Both the position numbers and the translations under genes were made by a program. From Flavobacteria bacterium BBFL7 (GTDB taxonomy: Bacteria; Bacteroidota; Bacteroidia; Flavobacteriales; Flavobacteriaceae): 64,000 nt of DNA. The stretch lies in assembly GCA_000153385.1 (NCBI GenBank), contig CH672374.1, positions 1,614,544 through 1,678,543 of the forward strand. Reading direction: 5' to 3'. How positions within the stretch are numbered: position 1 is the stretch's first letter; each line of letters begins with the position of its first letter. Shown here in pieces: positions 18,385-27,122 of this stretch. The notes below the pieces were generated by a model, which ran no database searches, had not been told where the DNA came from, and was given only the letters and a program-made list of their open reading frames with translations.

Positions 18385-19554
18385 TTATCCGCCGTATTCA
18401 TTACGACCAGATGGTGCTTTAAGCGCGTTCCAAACTTTTAAATTATCATTTTCTTGCACTCCAGAAAGCACCTCTACGTTAATACCGTTGCTTAATCCCA
18501 GTTCAATATCACGCCTTTCAAATTCTTGATCTCCTATGGAAACTTCAACAAATGGCTTTTTGGTTTCTGTATCGTATTGAACTAAAGCCTCTTTAATACT
18601 TAAAACTTCTTCTCTTTTATCCAAAATAATACTAGCGTTTGCACTTAATCCTGCTCTAATAAAGGTAGAATCTTGTGCTGCTTTTAATGTTCCTTTTATA
18701 GCAAATTGAATGGCTCCATTTTCTGCAATACCTTTAGGTGCCACATAGTCTAAAACGGCATCAAATTTTTTGTTATCAAATGCGCCGACGGTTATTTCTA
18801 AAGGAAGTCCTTCTTTAATTTTCCCTACTTCGCTCTCATCAACTTTACCTTCAAATATCATCTTATTAACGTCTGCAATAACGGCTATTGAAGTACCTTC
18901 ATTAAAGTTGTTTGCCTCAATAACTTGATTACCTTCTTTTACGGGAACATCTAGCACCATTCCTGATACTGTCGCGCGTATTGCTGTCTGAGCATAGTTA
19001 CCTAATCCAGCGGTCGTTCCAGTTCTAATGATATCATAGTTTTGTTGTGAACTGGTAAGATTAACTTGCTCTTGCTTTAAACGTTGCAACGCATTATTGT
19101 AAGCGTTTTGAGCTAGGTCAAATTCGTTTGCCGCAATGACACCTTTATCAAAAAGTGTTTTTTGTCTATTATATATCGCTTTCTGATTATCTAATGCAAG
19201 TTTTGCCGTTTCAACTGCTGTTCTAGCTCCAGAGATATTGTTTTTTGCATTAGTTAATGAAGAAACATTAGGTACTACTTTAATATCTGCAATAAGATCA
19301 CCTGCTTGCACAAAGTCTCCTGCCTCTACATGAATTTTATCAATTACTCCAGAAATGTTAGGTTTAATATTTACCTCTTCTTTAGGTACAATACTACCTG
19401 TAGCAACTGTTTCTTTGATGATCGTTTCTTTAGTAGGTTGCTCAGTAGTATAAGTGATAGGATCTTCTAAGTCTTTTTGATAAATGTAAAAAATCCCTGC
19501 TGTTGAGAGCAGCAATATGATGATCAATGTAATTACGGTTCCTGTACGTTTCAT
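18385..19554 (-). CDS. Efflux periplasmic adaptor subunit (HlyD family)
   Basis: A 389-residue membrane-fusion protein with an N-terminal membrane anchor (about residues 6-25), a lipoyl-like motif (NISGVIDKIHVEAGDFVQAGDLIADI), a coiled-coil hairpin and a beta-barrel region (RATVSGMVLDVPVKEGNQVI). It follows the MacB-like permease gene by 16 bp and precedes tolC by 50 bp. Its order directly after the permeases suggests that it is the cognate adaptor of this ABC exporter. The substrate is unknown; MacAB-type pumps export lipids, peptides or macrolides. Confidence 0.9.
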   Translation of the reverse strand: MKRTGTVITLIIILLLSTAGIFYIYQKDLEDPITYTTEQPTKETIIKETVATGSIVPKEEVNIKPNISGVIDKIHVEAGDFVQAGDLIADIKVVPNVSSLTNAKNNISGARTAVETAKLALDNQKAIYNRQKTLFDKGVIAANEFDLAQNAYNNALQRLKQEQVNLTSSQQNYDIIRTGTTAGLGNYAQTAIRATVSGMVLDVPVKEGNQVIEANNFNEGTSIAVIADVNKMIFEGKVDESEVGKIKEGLPLEITVGAFDNKKFDAVLDYVAPKGIAENGAIQFAIKGTLKAAQDSTFIRAGLSANASIILDKREEVLSIKEALVQYDTETKKPFVEVSIGDQEFERRDIELGLSNGINVEVLSGVQENDNLKVWNALKAPSGRNEYGG

Positions 19555-19570
19555 TATGGTTACTTAGTTA

Positions 19571-20830
19571 TTAGTCTGTTCTTAAAGCGTCTACTGGTTT
19601 CATTTGAGTAGCACGTGATGCTGGTATAAATCCAGCGAGTAATCCTGCGATAATTAAAATTATAAGTGCGATGATAATCACAGTAATGTTGACACTAGGA
19701 TTTGCAAAGTTTTCTACGGGTCCACTTTGATCTAATATATAGTTCATTACCCATATTAATCCTGCTGCTGCTGCAATTCCAGCTAGTCCTGATACTATAG
19801 TCAACACAAGTGATTCTTGTAGAATTTGAGATTTTATATTCCATGGCGAAGCACCTAAGGCACGGCGTACACCTATCTCATTAGTGCGTTCTTTTACAAC
19901 GATAAGCATAATATTACTGATACCTATTCCTCCTGAAAGTAAGACCAATGCACCAACAAAATATCCTACAAATCCTAGAATATCAAATAAGCCTGTAAAA
20001 CGAGCAAAGATCTCTGCTTTATCAAAGTTCCCTATTGCTCTTTGATCATCAGGATGCACACCTCTTTGCTCTCTCATTAATGAAAGTATCTGAGGTTTTA
20101 ATGTTGTTATACTAGTATGATCGTATGCTGTAATGGCCATCCATCCTACATTATTACCAGTATTGAAGGCGTTTGCAAAACTGGTGAATGGAATAAAAAT
20201 ATTATTAGCCTCTTCCTCACTGTCACCTTGTGTATTAGGGTTTTGAAAAACACCTACCACTTTAAAATTTACACCGTTAATTTTTATGTAAGTACCTATA
20301 GGTTCTTCACCTATATCGTATAAAGATTTAACAACATCAGTTCCTACTACTGCCGTTTTCATCTTTTCATTAATATCTGAGTAATTTAGCCATCGACCTT
20401 TAATGATATCCATATACTCCTGGTGTATATACTCTGGATAATCTCCATATATACCGAACGCTCCTGTTTTCTCGTTTCTTGTTACATTATTAGCTCCTCT
20501 ATAACCACCTAATTGCAATCTAGGAGAAACATATTGCAGTGCAGGAATAGTTTGTTTAAGAGCCTCAACATCTTCTAATTTAAATTGAACTGGGCGACCT
20601 TTATTAAGGCCTTTATAGGCCATGGAAGTACTTTGTCCCCACATGAACATAGAGTTGGTTGCACCATTTGCAAATCCCGTAGTCACACCTGTTCTCAACC
20701 CATTAGTAAGCGCCAGTAAGGCTACTAAAATAAAAATACCCCAAAACACCCCAAAGGCAGTTAAAAACGTACGCAGTTTATTAGCATTAAGTGCTTCAAG
20801 TATTTCATTCCATCGATCTCTACTAAACAT
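19571..20830 (-). CDS. ABC transporter permease, MacB-like
   Basis: A 419-residue type VII ABC permease. It has one N-terminal membrane segment (about residues 20-45, RTFLTAFGVFWGIFILVALLAL), a periplasmic MacB_PCD domain, and three C-terminal membrane helices of an FtsX domain, ending in LAGFIPASRATQMKPVDALRTD. The motif VKERTNEIGVRRALGASP is the coupling helix region next to the ATPase. It is paralogous to the permease encoded just upstream, and the two probably form a heterodimer with the separate ATPase. Confidence 0.92.
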   Translation of the reverse strand: MFSRDRWNEILEALNANKLRTFLTAFGVFWGIFILVALLALTNGLRTGVTTGFANGATNSMFMWGQSTSMAYKGLNKGRPVQFKLEDVEALKQTIPALQYVSPRLQLGGYRGANNVTRNEKTGAFGIYGDYPEYIHQEYMDIIKGRWLNYSDINEKMKTAVVGTDVVKSLYDIGEEPIGTYIKINGVNFKVVGVFQNPNTQGDSEEEANNIFIPFTSFANAFNTGNNVGWMAITAYDHTSITTLKPQILSLMREQRGVHPDDQRAIGNFDKAEIFARFTGLFDILGFVGYFVGALVLLSGGIGISNIMLIVVKERTNEIGVRRALGASPWNIKSQILQESLVLTIVSGLAGIAAAAGLIWVMNYILDQSGPVENFANPSVNITVIIIALIILIIAGLLAGFIPASRATQMKPVDALRTD

Positions 20831-20831
20831 A

Positions 20832-22079
20832 CTATTCGTCTCTTAAGGCTTCTATAGGTTTAATATTTGCTGCTCTTCTTGCTGGTATAAAACCAGCTAA
20901 TGCTCCCGCAACTATTAAAATAATAACCGTGGTTATGGATGTGACAAAATCTACTTTGGGATATTTAATAAAATCTGCTTCTATTTGAGGCCCAACTAGT
21001 TCAAGTAAGCCTACACCAAAAAACAAACCAATTAATCCTGCTAGGCTAGTTATAAAGATAGCTTCTTGTAGCACCATCCATATAATCTCTGATGGTAATG
21101 CACCCAACGCTTTTCTTATACCAATTTCTTTAGTACGTTCTTTTACAATGATAAGCATGATGTTACCTACACCTACAACACCTGCAATAATAGTACCTAT
21201 ACCTATGAACCAGAACACGGCTCTAATAGTGTCTATTAAACCGTAGATTTTTTTTGCTTCTTCTAATGTATCATTAACTCTTACAGCGATGCGATCATCT
21301 GGCGCAACGCTAAATCGGGTACGTAAATCTTGATCTATACTTTGTGACATGGCAGCACTTAAGGCTACTGCTTCATCAAAACTATCACTCATTTTTACTG
21401 TGTAAGCAATGCGATTGATATTTTCTCCTGCATTAAAAACTTTCTGCGCGGTAGTCATAGGAATAAATAATCTGGTCTCTTCTCTAGTACCACCAGGATC
21501 TGTATACACACCTACTACCGTAAAATTAATATTATTATTAAGAATAATAATTTCTCCAACCGCTTCTTTATCTCCGAAGAGATCTTGTTTCATCTGGTAA
21601 CCTAAAACACCTACTTTACGGGATCCATCTATATCTGAATTATTGATAAACCTACCATTAACTAAAGTTGCATTTTCAATAAATTGCTGATCAGGAAATG
21701 CTCCTTCGATTCTATAATTTCCTTGCTTCTCTTTATAATTAATTTGTCCACCCCATGTGTTATATAGACTGGTTTTATACTCAATCTGGTCCTCGTATTT
21801 TTGATTCAAATTTTCATAATCCTTATTAGTCATTTGGAGACGACGACCTGGATTAAGACCTTTATAACCTTTAGTAGTGACTCTTGTACTTACTTGAATA
21901 CGATTTGTGGCATCACTCTCAAATTGAGATTTTACACCGTTTTGTATACCCGAAGAAAAACCTAATAATATAACAAGAATAAATATTCCAGAAGCAACTG
22001 AAAGACTTGTTAAAAAGGTACGTAATTTATTCTTGCGTATGGTCTCAAAAATCTCTTGCCAGCGCTCTATATTAAACAT
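20832..22079 (-). CDS. ABC transporter permease, MacB-like
   Basis: A 415-residue MacB-type permease with the same plan as its downstream neighbour: an N-terminal helix, a periplasmic domain and three C-terminal helices, with VKERTKEIGIRKALGALP and LAGFIPARRAANIKPIEALRDE. Its start overlaps the end of the ATPase gene by 8 bp, and one base separates its stop from the next permease start, so the three genes are tightly coupled. The duplication suggests an asymmetric exporter with two different transmembrane subunits. Confidence 0.92.
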   Translation of the reverse strand: MFNIERWQEIFETIRKNKLRTFLTSLSVASGIFILVILLGFSSGIQNGVKSQFESDATNRIQVSTRVTTKGYKGLNPGRRLQMTNKDYENLNQKYEDQIEYKTSLYNTWGGQINYKEKQGNYRIEGAFPDQQFIENATLVNGRFINNSDIDGSRKVGVLGYQMKQDLFGDKEAVGEIIILNNNINFTVVGVYTDPGGTREETRLFIPMTTAQKVFNAGENINRIAYTVKMSDSFDEAVALSAAMSQSIDQDLRTRFSVAPDDRIAVRVNDTLEEAKKIYGLIDTIRAVFWFIGIGTIIAGVVGVGNIMLIIVKERTKEIGIRKALGALPSEIIWMVLQEAIFITSLAGLIGLFFGVGLLELVGPQIEADFIKYPKVDFVTSITTVIILIVAGALAGFIPARRAANIKPIEALRDE

Positions 22080-22773
22080 GAGAAAGTGCTTTAACCTGAT
22101 CTACCATAGTATCATCTATGATTAAACCATCTTTAAGATTTACAATACGCTTAGTCATTTGTGCTATGTCAGGCTCGTGTGTAACGATAAGAATTGTACG
22201 GCCTTCTTCATTTATACCTTGAATAAGGTCCATGACCTCATAAGACGTTTTGGTATCCAGTGCACCAGTCGGTTCATCTGCTAATAAAACTTTAGGGTCA
22301 CTAGCAAGAGCCCTTGCTATTGCTACACGTTGCTTTTGTCCACCAGATAATTGATTAGGTAAATGGTCTGCCCAATCTGCTAGCCCTACTTTTTCTAAGT
22401 AATGCATGGCACGCTCATCACGTTCTTTACGACCAACTTTTTGATAGTATAATGGTAACGCCACGTTGTCGATAGCATTTTTATAATTGATAAGATTAAA
22501 CGACTGAAATATAAAACCTAAGAACTTATTGCGATATTGAGCAGCTAGTTTTTCATTTAGATTTTTAATAGGTACTCCATCTAATGTGTAACTTCCTTGA
22601 TCTGCCTCATCTAACATTCCTAAAATATTAAGCAAGGTTGATTTACCAGATCCAGAAGAGCCCATGATAGACACTAACTCACCTTCCTTCACAGAAAAGT
22701 TAATTCCTTTTAGTACGTGTAATGAATTATTTCCTGTGCTATAGGATTTATGCAGGTCCTTTATTTCAATCAT
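22072..22773 (-). CDS. ABC transporter ATP-binding protein (MacB/LolD type)
   Basis: A 233-residue ATPase with Walker A (GSSGSGKST), Q-loop (FIFQSFNL), signature LSGGQ and Walker B (VLLADEPTGALD), and an H-loop in LIVTHEPD. The sequence belongs to the MacB/LolD/FtsE group that energises type VII exporters. It is the first gene of the operon ATPase, permease, permease, adaptor, TolC, adaptor, TsaB. About 96 bp upstream without genes separates it from the next locus and should hold the operon promoter, though I cannot point to a clear box. Confidence 0.95.
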   Translation of the reverse strand: MIEIKDLHKSYSTGNNSLHVLKGINFSVKEGELVSIMGSSGSGKSTLLNILGMLDEADQGSYTLDGVPIKNLNEKLAAQYRNKFLGFIFQSFNLINYKNAIDNVALPLYYQKVGRKERDERAMHYLEKVGLADWADHLPNQLSGGQKQRVAIARALASDPKVLLADEPTGALDTKTSYEVMDLIQGINEEGRTILIVTHEPDIAQMTKRIVNLKDGLIIDDTMVDQVKALSHV

Positions 22774-22869
22774 GGCTAGTGTTTCTAAACGAGCTGTAAA
22801 GCAAGCTTAATTACTAAGACCATAAATTTCATAAGATGTTACAGCAATAAATGATAATTAAATGTTAAT

Positions 22870-23082
22870 TCAACTTTTTTTAGTCGTCGAACGATAAACG
22901 AGATAAATAATCCCACCTACTAAAATATACGGGAAAATCATTAAATATGTGATTCCATTATTCAAGCCTTCGGCAGCTTTTGTGTCTCCACCACTTTCAA
23001 TTACTGCACGACACATGGCGCATTGCGCTTTCGCGAAAGCGGAATAAAAAAGTACGATAAATAATAATAATGTCTTTTTCAT
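22870..23082 (-). CDS. Small membrane protein with signal peptide
   Basis: A 70-residue protein: signal peptide MKKTLLLFIVLFYSAFAKAQ, a short segment with CAMC, and one membrane helix (YLMIFPYILVGGIIYLVY) before a basic tail. The start at 23082 is chosen because it begins the signal peptide; a longer reading from 23160 would overlap the upstream gene. The CAMC pair just after the cleavage site could bind a metal or undergo thiol exchange, which fits its place downstream of SCO and DUF420 genes in the oxidase locus. The signal peptidase site is encoded by the palindrome. Function is not known. Confidence 0.75.
   Translation of the reverse strand: MKKTLLLFIVLFYSAFAKAQCAMCRAVIESGGDTKAAEGLNNGITYLMIFPYILVGGIIYLVYRSTTKKS
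23026..23041. repeat. Palindrome A, copy 6 (in small membrane protein, AFAKA)
   Basis: Perfect copy; encodes the signal peptidase site. Confidence 0.95.
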
Positions 23083-23084
23083 TT

Positions 23085-23612
23085 TTAATAATATGGAAAC
23101 ATGAATAGATAAACTAATACGCCAGTGATTGCAATATACATCCAGATAGGAAAAGTCCATCGAGCAATTTTTTTATGCTTTTCAAATTTTTGAGTCCAAG
23201 CAAAATACATAGTATAAAGCACCAATGGTAAAATAATTCCAGATAATACAATATGGGTTATTAATATAAATAAGTATACAAACCTTAAGGAAGCTTCTTC
23301 TGGATAAGGAACAGGCTCATTACTGATTTTAGAAATCACATAACTTACTAAGAATATTGCGGACAGAATAAATGCGGTAGTCATCACTTTTCTGTGCGCT
23401 ATTTTATTTCCGCTTTTAATTAATCTGAAACCGGTAAATAATAATATTGCCGTCATTCCATTAATCACTGCATGGAATAGAGGGAACAATCCTGACTCAA
23501 CACCTAGAAAATTGTATCTCTCTGGCATTAACATTAATAGCACTACTACTAGTGGTACTAATATAGATATCGTGATAATTATAGCTGGTCCTTTTTTTTC
23601 TAGGGTACTCAT
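23085..23612 (-). CDS. DUF420 family membrane protein
   Basis: A 175-residue protein with five hydrophobic segments and conserved His residues in FPLFHAVINGMTAILL, HRKVM and ITHIVLSGIILPLVLY. This is the DUF420 (YozB-like) family, found beside cytochrome oxidase assembly genes and distantly like the COX15/CtaA four-helix heme proteins. A role in oxidase or heme handling is inferred from context. It sits 2 bp after the SCO gene and 2 bp before the small CAMC protein gene, inside one operon. Confidence 0.88.
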   Translation of the reverse strand: MSTLEKKGPAIIITISILVPLVVVLLMLMPERYNFLGVESGLFPLFHAVINGMTAILLFTGFRLIKSGNKIAHRKVMTTAFILSAIFLVSYVISKISNEPVPYPEEASLRFVYLFILITHIVLSGIILPLVLYTMYFAWTQKFEKHKKIARWTFPIWMYIAITGVLVYLFMFPYY

Positions 23613-23613
23613 A

Positions 23614-24315
23614 TTACTTATTTAAAAGTGTTTGTGCGTCTTCAATTATTTCTTTTAGTTGTGGCTCTATACCGTTCTCTTCAACACCGTTATAAACCAT
23701 CATCCAGTTGCCATAAGGATCTTTACGTGATCTTATAACACCATCTCTATCTACTAAAGCAAAGTTACCACTATGCTCAAATTTTATCAAAGAATCTTTA
23801 CTTTCTCCTACATAAGCGCTGAAGCCTTCTCGGGCTAGTTTAAATGTAGCTGCTTTATCACCGCGAGCAAAGTGCCATAATCCATCAATAGCGTCGTGTC
23901 TATTAGCATAGTTTTTAAGCACCTCTTGCGTATCAAAATCAGGATCAATGCTAACAGATAATATTTTAAAATCTGAATGACTCTTTAATCTGTTTTGTAC
24001 CGTTTTTAAATTGTGGCTCATAGGAGCACATATTGTTGGGCATGATGTAAAGAAAAAGTCTACGATATATACTTTTCCTTTCATAGTTTCATTCGTGATC
24101 GTATCACCATGTTGATCGATTAACTCAAAAGAAGGAACCTCATTAAATTTTTTAAGAAACTTGTCAGCCACTGGTTCACGATCTTCAGAACGATTGCTAT
24201 CCACAACTTTATCTTTATTAATATAATGGACCACATTAGTTACGGCAAAATAGCCGAAAATGATAACGATGATTCCCAATCCTATATAATACGGAGTATC
24301 TTTAGACTTACTCAT
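23614..24315 (-). CDS. SCO family copper-delivery protein
   Basis: A 233-residue SCO1/SenC protein. It has an N-terminal membrane anchor (about residues 7-28), a thioredoxin fold with copper motif FFFTSCPTICAPM (CxxxC) and the conserved distal His in FEHSGNFALVD. SCO proteins load or reduce the CuA site of cytochrome oxidase. The start at 24315 (MSKSKDTPYYIGL) overlaps the end of the previous gene by 8 bp; an earlier Met at 24354 would overlap it more. Its place downstream of the oxidase subunit genes supports the role. Confidence 0.92.
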   Translation of the reverse strand: MSKSKDTPYYIGLGIIVIIFGYFAVTNVVHYINKDKVVDSNRSEDREPVADKFLKKFNEVPSFELIDQHGDTITNETMKGKVYIVDFFFTSCPTICAPMSHNLKTVQNRLKSHSDFKILSVSIDPDFDTQEVLKNYANRHDAIDGLWHFARGDKAATFKLAREGFSAYVGESKDSLIKFEHSGNFALVDRDGVIRSRKDPYGNWMMVYNGVEENGIEPQLKEIIEDAQTLLNK

Positions 24316-25012
24316 CTTCTTGAATTTTTTGATCTCTATTTTTTTTGAAAGCAAAACGGTACTCTGCTAATAACACTCGCATGTCATCAATCATTCTTTT
24401 ATTGAGTTGTGCTGCCGTTTTTGTATTATAACCATAAACAACACCATCTTCCTCTATTTCATCATCATCGCGACCTCTTAAATTCCTATCTAAGTCGATA
24501 ACAAAAGCATAGTCTGATGATAAATCTTTATTCAAAGCATCATTTGTTTTAAAGCTATTATATAAAGTTTGAACTTGTAAATCATTTCCTTTTAAAAAAT
24601 GCCAGTCTTGTAAATCTGTGGTTTCACCCATTTGCTCAACAATCTGTTCTATATCATCCACACCAGACTCTGGAATAATGCTTATCATTTGAAAGGTATC
24701 GAAGCCGTGGAATTTCTTGTATATCTTCTCATTAAGATTAGAGACATAACCTAAACGATCATATGGATTATCGCCTAAAAATGTAATAATTGTAACACTA
24801 TCTTTTAATTGTGTTGCATTACCTTGAATGATCTCAAACTGGTCAATTTCCTGTACATTTTTTGTCACTACAGGTAAGGTTTCAAAGTGATGCTCTCCAT
24901 TTAGAAAAAAAAGATACGCTACTAATGGTAATGCAAATAAAACCACAATAACGAATTTTTTAGAAAATTCGCTGGTTTGTTTAATTCCTTCGGCCTTTGG
25001 GAAATCTGACAT
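24308..25012 (-). CDS. Membrane-anchored thioredoxin-fold-like protein of the oxidase locus
   Basis: A 234-residue protein with one N-terminal membrane helix (about residues 20-42) and a soluble domain of SCO/thioredoxin-like pattern (SVTIITFLGDNPYDRLGYVSNLNEKIYKKF ... DYAFVIDLDRNLRGR). The Cys residues used by SCO proteins are absent: the expected position reads FLGDNPYD. It therefore looks like a degenerate or structural relative of the SCO protein encoded next, perhaps an assembly partner. It lies after the terminator of the subunit IV gene, with its ATG about 15 bp beyond the hairpin, so expression may depend on readthrough or a local promoter. I do not know a family name. Confidence 0.75.
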   Translation of the reverse strand: MSDFPKAEGIKQTSEFSKKFVIVVLFALPLVAYLFFLNGEHHFETLPVVTKNVQEIDQFEIIQGNATQLKDSVTIITFLGDNPYDRLGYVSNLNEKIYKKFHGFDTFQMISIIPESGVDDIEQIVEQMGETTDLQDWHFLKGNDLQVQTLYNSFKTNDALNKDLSSDYAFVIDLDRNLRGRDDDEIEEDGVVYGYNTKTAAQLNKRMIDDMRVLLAEYRFAFKKNRDQKIQEDE

Positions 25013-25021
25013 GTTATGGTA

Positions 25022-25048
25022 TAAAAAAGGACGGAAAAACCGTCCTTA
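25022..25048 (-). terminator. Terminator after oxidase subunit IV gene
   Basis: AAGGACGG (25027-25034) and CCGTCCTT (25040-25047) with an AAAAA loop; the A run at 25023-25028 supplies the U-tract on the minus strand. The thioredoxin-like gene starts only about 15 bp after it. Confidence 0.8.
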
Positions 25049-25071
25049 ATAATGTATTCATTTAGTATGCA

Positions 25072-25479
25072 TTAGAAGTCAAAACTTACAGCTGCATTTT
25101 TATAAACTTGATAAATATATTCTCCTTCCACAAGTAATATTGCAATAAGGTAAATAATTAAGAATACTCCAGTCCATACTACAGCTCTACGCAATCCACT
25201 AACTTCGTCTCTCATGTGCATGAAATCCCAAGTAATGTAATAAGCTTTTACTAAAGTAAGGATTATAAATATCCAGTTTAATATTTTCAATCCTAATATA
25301 TGACCATTTAAAGAGTCTGGTTTTATGTAACCTAGAATTACCTCAACAATCGTTATTAAAGAAAGAAATATTAGTACACCCCATATTTTTTGGGTGTTAG
25401 ATTTGAACTTCACAAGACCTCTAAAGATCTCTAATTTGTGTTCTGCGTGTCCGTCAGTATGTGCTGCGTGATCTGCCAT
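25072..25479 (-). CDS. Cytochrome c oxidase subunit IV-like (caa3 type)
   Basis: A 135-residue membrane protein with a His-rich N-terminus (MADHAAHTDGHAEHK) and three membrane segments, of the COX4_pro/CtaF-like family. The order subunit III, subunit IV agrees with caa3/CyoD-like loci. It probably stabilises the oxidase complex. The gene follows the subunit III gene by 17 bp and ends at a strong terminator at 25022-25048. Confidence 0.88.
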   Translation of the reverse strand: MADHAAHTDGHAEHKLEIFRGLVKFKSNTQKIWGVLIFLSLITIVEVILGYIKPDSLNGHILGLKILNWIFIILTLVKAYYITWDFMHMRDEVSGLRRAVVWTGVFLIIYLIAILLVEGEYIYQVYKNAAVSFDF

Positions 25480-25496
25480 TTTAATATCTTAAAAAA

Positions 25497-26495
25497 TTAT
25501 ACTAGGTAGAAGAATGTAAATACAAATACCCAAACTAAATCTACAAAGTGCCAGTAAAGACCAACTTTCTCTACCATTTCATAACTACCTCTTCTTTCAT
25601 AAGTACCTAGAAGTACGTTGAAAAATATAATCAAGTTAAAAACAACTCCAGAAAATACGTGGAAACCGTGAAATCCAGTAATAAAGAAGAAGAAGTCTGC
25701 AAATAATGGTGCTCCATATTCATTTTCAGAAAGATTAGCTCCTTCTACCACACCAACTGCTTGATTATTCAGTTTGAACAATGACTCTTCTCTAGACAAC
25801 ATCGTTTTGTGAGAAGCGCCAGTCTCAGCATCTACTTGTAAAACTTGTGTTCTAATTCTAAGGTCAGGATTTGCTGCAAAGCCTTTTCTCACTTCGTCAA
25901 TCGTATATGTTGAACCAATAGGGTCATCTGATTGATACCAAATACCTTCATTATTAGCTAATGCATCGACAGGACGTTCTCCAACCGTGACAAATTCATG
26001 AAGAGCTACGCGAGATCCTTCAGCATCAGTAAATTGAAGAATCTTTCCTCCTTTAGTCTTTACTGCACCATACTCACCGTTGATAAAGTTTTTCCATTCC
26101 CATGCTTGAGAACCTACGAAGATTAAACCACCGATTACAGTGAGCAATAAATAGAAAGAAACTTTTTTCTTGTCCATATGATGACCAGCATCTACCGCTA
26201 GAACCATCGTTACCGATGAACCAATAAGAATAAAAGTCATGAGCGCCACATAGAACATAGGTGCATCAGTCCCATGCATAAATGGGAAGTGATTGAACAC
26301 CTCATCTGCGATAGGCCATTCTTCTATAAATTTAAATCTTGAGAAACCGTAAGCGGCAAGAAACCCTGAAAAGGTCAATGCATCCGATAGGATGAAAAAC
26401 CACATCATCATTTTACCATAACTAGCCTTGAGAGGATTTGATCCACCACCCCAAGTTTGCCCTTCGGTACCAGTAGGAGCTACTGTTGTATCCAT
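25497..26495 (-). CDS. Cytochrome c oxidase subunit III
   Basis: A 332-residue heme-copper oxidase subunit III with membrane segments at both ends (KMMMWFFILSDALTFSGFLAAYGFSRF near the start; HGFHVFSGVVFNLIIFFNVLLG and the final VGLYWHFVDLVWVFVFTFFYLV). A hydrophilic insertion of about 100 residues in the middle (about 135-240) is longer than in classical subunit III and is typical of Bacteroidetes. Subunits I and II are not in the window, so they are probably encoded elsewhere. Confidence 0.92.
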   Translation of the reverse strand: MDTTVAPTGTEGQTWGGGSNPLKASYGKMMMWFFILSDALTFSGFLAAYGFSRFKFIEEWPIADEVFNHFPFMHGTDAPMFYVALMTFILIGSSVTMVLAVDAGHHMDKKKVSFYLLLTVIGGLIFVGSQAWEWKNFINGEYGAVKTKGGKILQFTDAEGSRVALHEFVTVGERPVDALANNEGIWYQSDDPIGSTYTIDEVRKGFAANPDLRIRTQVLQVDAETGASHKTMLSREESLFKLNNQAVGVVEGANLSENEYGAPLFADFFFFITGFHGFHVFSGVVFNLIIFFNVLLGTYERRGSYEMVEKVGLYWHFVDLVWVFVFTFFYLV

Positions 26496-26531
26496 AATCT
26501 TTAATTAAAAATAATGTGCTGCAAAAGTACT

Positions 26532-27119
26532 CTAAAAAATGTCTTTAGCAAACACTAAAAATAATAGTAGATATATCCATAACACATCTACAAAGTGCCA
26601 AAATACGGCACCTAATTCAAAACCTAAAATATTTGTTGGAGAATATTTTCCTTGTAACATACGTATAGTCATGACTAACAACGCAATAAGCCCAGCAGCA
26701 ATATGTGCTAAATGCGCCACGACGATTACATATATAAAAGAAGCATTAACACTACTACCTTCTCCAGTTAAAAATATTTTTTCACTTACGAGACTATCAA
26801 AGCCAGCAAATTGCATAAAAACAAAGATGCTACCTAAGATAAAAGTTATCACAGTAAGTATGGTTGCGGCACTTTTATTACTATTAAGAATAGATTTCTT
26901 TGCTAAAAACAACGTGAGACTACTTAATAAAATAACACCAGTACTCCAGAAAAACTCTTCTGGCAACTCTATTTCTACCCAATCTTTGCGGCCGCGACTC
27001 ACCACATAAGCACTTGTCAACCCAGCAAACATCATTATTAGACTCACAATCCCAAACCACATCATTTGTTTTTTGGAACGTGCTATCTTCTCATCGTGCG
27101 TTAATTCTATCTCTTCCAT
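26532..27119 (-). CDS. Heme-copper oxidase subunit III family protein
   Basis: A 195-residue protein with five hydrophobic segments, ending in GAVFWHFVDVLWIYLLLFLVFAKDIF, the conserved last helix of subunit III. It is a shorter paralogue of the next gene and lacks its long soluble insertion. Two adjacent subunit III genes are common in Flavobacteria; one may serve as the fused CyoC-like and one as a CtaE-like part. It follows ctaB by 3 bp. Confidence 0.88.
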   Translation of the reverse strand: MEEIELTHDEKIARSKKQMMWFGIVSLIMMFAGLTSAYVVSRGRKDWVEIELPEEFFWSTGVILLSSLTLFLAKKSILNSNKSAATILTVITFILGSIFVFMQFAGFDSLVSEKIFLTGEGSSVNASFIYVIVVAHLAHIAAGLIALLVMTIRMLQGKYSPTNILGFELGAVFWHFVDVLWIYLLLFLVFAKDIF

Positions 27120-27122
27120 CGT

